This document shows, piece by piece, positions 59,113 to 64,000 of a stretch of 64,000 bases of DNA. The translations under genes and the position numbers were made by a program. The first letter of the stretch is position 1. Each line of letters opens with the position of its first letter. The notes under the pieces were generated by a model, which was not told where the DNA came from, made no database searches, and saw only the letters and a list, made by a program, of their open reading frames with translations. Source of the stretch: Onchidella celtica (lineage: Eukaryota > Mollusca > Gastropoda > Systellommatophora > Onchidiidae); NCBI GenBank assembly GCA_963931925.1, contig OZ007570.1:1182001-1246000 (forward strand). The letters run 5' to 3'.

Positions 59113-59560
59113 ATAAATTTTGAAAAGTCACGTGAATGAATTTATTCAGTGTAGATTTTATTTGAATGAAGAACAGAAGACACCACAGGTTTTTTTTTAT
59201 TCGTGAAAGTTTGTTTTTGTCTCTGATGTCTATTCCCCCTGCTATTAATTGACAATCCTTTTATTTGTTCTGATGGGTTTGGGGGGGGGGGGGGGAGGGG
59301 GGGGGGAGGGGCAGGAAGAAAGAATTCGTGTAAACATAATATTGACTCATAAATTAATGTGTGTAAAATGTGCAACAGTAAACATTCCCAATATTAAATA
59401 GTTGATCAGTAAGAACTTGAGCTCGGAAGGCCACTAAACGTGCTGCCCCTCTTTGTCGGCACAACGAGATACAGCTGTGTTGTCAGCCAGGACAGCCAGC
59501 GATTGAACACTCAATAATCTAGGCTAGTTTTTTCGCCTACGTTTCGTAAACTCGCGAGAC
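59113..59560. other. intergenic, G-run, no gene
   Basis: Includes a G-rich tract (59280-59310). No supported gene before the SCM promoter. Confidence 0.5.
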
Positions 59561-59640
59561 TAAAGGGAAGTAATCCAAATGTCCGCTAAAATGGCGTCAG
59601 TCTGTCAGAAAAGTTGTAAACAAACAGCGTGAATACAGGT
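59548..59640 (+). promoter_or_regulatory. probable promoter and 5' UTR exon of the SCM-like gene
   Basis: AACTCGCGAGACT at 59549-59561 is a near-complete TCTCGCGAGA core-promoter motif. CTAAAATGGCGTC near 59586-59598 resembles a YY1-type initiator element. CAG|GTATTA near 59637 could be a splice donor leading to the exon at about 61626. Inferred. Confidence 0.4.
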
Positions 59641-60160
59641 ATTACAAGATCATGATTACCTTGAGTGTACCATTGTCAGCGAAGCTAGACATTGATTGTA
59701 CACGTATTTTATTAAATTTGTGAAATAAGTTTGCAGCGTGCTTGTTTGTATGGGAAACATGGCATAGATTTATCTAGATATACAGAAGGTTTACCGCAAC
59801 GGAGTCAGTTCCCGCTTTTAGTACTTTTACCATGCCCATGGTTAGCAAGCGTTGTTTTCTGTTTTCTAGATCTAAATATCTGGATCTAGAGTCTAGTTTC
59901 TGGTTTAATTTTATGATTTGTATCCGACCAGTGACTGATTTTTTAATTTGCCTATATCTGTACGTTAGATCTAGATCTAGATCTAGATCCTTTATTACAA
60001 CTGGAATTCTTGAAATTCAAACAGTTCTGCCCTTTACTTTTTCCACTTCTACTATCACTTACCCTAAGCTCCAGAAAATAAACCAAGGGAGGAGTTTCAT
60101 TCTATAAAGGTTTTAGATCTAGATTCTACATCTTAATTCTGTGTCATGCTCTGAGTGTCA

Positions 60161-60868
60161 GGGGCTCGAAGTCCGGGTGGCATAATTACCGCATATCACT
60201 AGATATAAATATCACCGCACATCGCTAAATATTACCGCATATCACTAAATATCACCGCACATCGCTAAATATCACCGCACATCGCTAAAAATATCACTAA
60301 ATATCACCGCACATCACTAAATATCGGGGTGTATAGCTTTTTTTTTAATAGATCTAGTGGAACATTGGTGTTGGTTTGTTCCTATTGTGTGTACCATATG
60401 CCATAAAAGTTAAACAGGGGGGGCAACTCCAGATGTCAGCTGGGCGGGAGGAGTACCTTACTCGAGCGCCACTTTTTAGATTGATATATGATAAGTAACG
60501 ACGTGAGGGTCTAGTCAGTTTGTATCATCGAGGCCGTAGGCCGATGTTCGTCTGGGCAGTAGTCAGATTGACATATCAGGGAAAGCCCCCGGGGTAGCTA
60601 TGTATCATCTCTTTTAGTTAGTTTCTGGTCTTTGGCGCTCGAGTACGGAACTCCTTCCGGAATTTAGATCTAACAAACAGAGTGACGTCCCTTGTTTTGA
60701 TTTTCAAACTTACAAATTGTTTTTAACACACACACACACACACACCCGATAATTGGTGATATGCGGTGATATTAAGCGATGTGCGGTGATATTTTTAGCG
60801 ATGTGCGGTGATATTTAGCGATGTGCGGTGATATTTAGTGATATGCGGTAAATAGCCGAACCCCTAAA
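60161..60868. mobile_element. small transposon with minisatellite-built inverted ends
   Basis: The left end (60190-60330) is a tandem array of about 20-bp units of the type ATCACCGCACATCGCTAAAT. The right end (60745-60855) is the same array inverted. Outside them AGGGGCTCG and, inverted, AGGGGTTCG form the likely tips. The centre carries a piece found inverted at 43219-43340. No transposase, no clear target duplication. It lies in the presumed 5' UTR intron of the SCM-like gene. Confidence 0.75.
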
Positions 60869-61693
60869 GTCTATGTGTAATGGAGTCTCCATCAGAATCT
60901 AAGTCAACTGGATGGTAATCCTCCTGAACTGGAAATCTAGAGATCCACTGCTACTGACATTTCTGACTACGTCACCGTATGTTAAATCAAATCTCATTGA
61001 AATTGCCACATTGGCATGGAAATGCTGGTGACATTGGTTGAGATTTTTTAGCACATAGTCATAGGGGGCCTAGATCAAGATCAGTAGTTCATTTCATGAA
61101 AATACATCGGCTAGGTAATTTATTTCCTGTGTAGACCTCTGAAATTTGGCATATATAGATATGACAACTGACATGATACTGGTTTGTTCTAAAGATTCAC
61201 AGAAGATGTGGGTCATGTATTGGCTTCATATCTAACACTAACACCCTCAGTCTCTCTATTCAAAATCAAATAGGAGATTTGTACCATTTATTTTGAGTGC
61301 GCAGCATTGTCCACCATAGTTACTCTGGGTGACCTGGTTTCAGATGAGAGGCAGGTTCCTGGAGCCTATGGGGAGAGATGTCATTTATGAAATTATTTGT
61401 TTTACTTTGAAAACTGGTCGGGAGAAAAAAAAAATTAGGACACTGAATTTGACCTGGACAGTATTTTGGCTGAAGCTCATTTGGATTTGGTATCAAAATT
61501 TGTCAATTTGACATTAAATTAAATGCTGTGGACTATTTTTTATTTGCATGGCGGGTTTTAGCTGTAGAAATTAAATGACACAGATTACAATACAAACCAA
61601 GTTTTACACTTCACTTTCACTTCAGATTTTACAGAAGAGAGATAAGTCAGACTTTCTTCAGCACCCCCATTGATGCAATCCTACACTTAAAAC

Positions 61694-64000
<2,307 letters not shown>

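Noticed and set aside
60190-60855. CRISPR-like array of 20-bp units
   Set aside because: Units are directly adjacent without spacers and occur inverted at the other end; this is a eukaryotic transposon with tandem ends.

Overview
The window is a piece of a metazoan nuclear genome, most likely a mollusc or other lophotrochozoan. I infer this from intron-containing animal genes (NDUFB4 and a Polycomb SCM/SCMH1 homologue), a reverse-transcribed copy of OFD1, Polinton, GMR1-like and P/THAP elements, a tRNA-derived SINE, and AT-rich non-coding DNA with many GATCTA runs. The species cannot be read from the sequence. Most of the 64 kb is transposable elements, many inserted into one another.

Region 1, about 1-19660: an AT-rich Polinton (Maverick/adintovirus-like) relic whose left end lies outside the window. 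It carries the N-terminal part of a protein-primed type-B DNA polymerase, a small Cys-rich protein, a phospholipase A2-like domain, a retroviral-type integrase, a Gly/Ala-rich hydrophobic protein, a coiled-coil protein, a DUF8207-like protein and a small Ala/Lys protein. Three later insertions cut into it. They are a whole-looking 8.4 kb GMR1-like LTR retrotransposon (3072-11454), a 5.1 kb LINE (11564-16713) that itself holds a solo LTR (13843-15035), and a 0.8 kb TTAA-flanked piggyBac-like MITE (17723-18516). Short palindromic repeats recur in and between the Polinton genes.

Region 2, about 19.7-30.9 kb: no recognisable host gene. It holds CT-rich simple repeats, two copies of a fold-back transposon with palindromic ends flanked by CCGG (22720-25543 and 26397-28409), and another solo LTR of the GMR1-like family (29301-30413).

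Region 3, 30.9-35.2 kb: a decayed second Polinton polymerase fragment, interrupted by an intronless OFD1 retrocopy with poly(A) tail and an 11-bp target-site duplication.

Region 4, 36.8-43.7 kb: the minus-strand NDUFB4 gene (complex I accessory subunit) in three coding exons. Its 5.1 kb first intron contains a LINE tail and a solo LTR.

Region 5, 43.8-58.6 kb: inverted repeats, LINE remnants and a non-autonomous LTR element (49493-58641). The 5' LTR of that element was split by a P-element-like transposon (49583-55216), which in turn contains a SINE and a solo LTR.

Region 6, 59.5-64 kb: the 5' end of a plus-strand SCM/SCMH1-like Polycomb gene (first three coding exons, continuing past the window), with a small transposon whose inverted ends are built from about 20-bp tandem units in its upstream intron.
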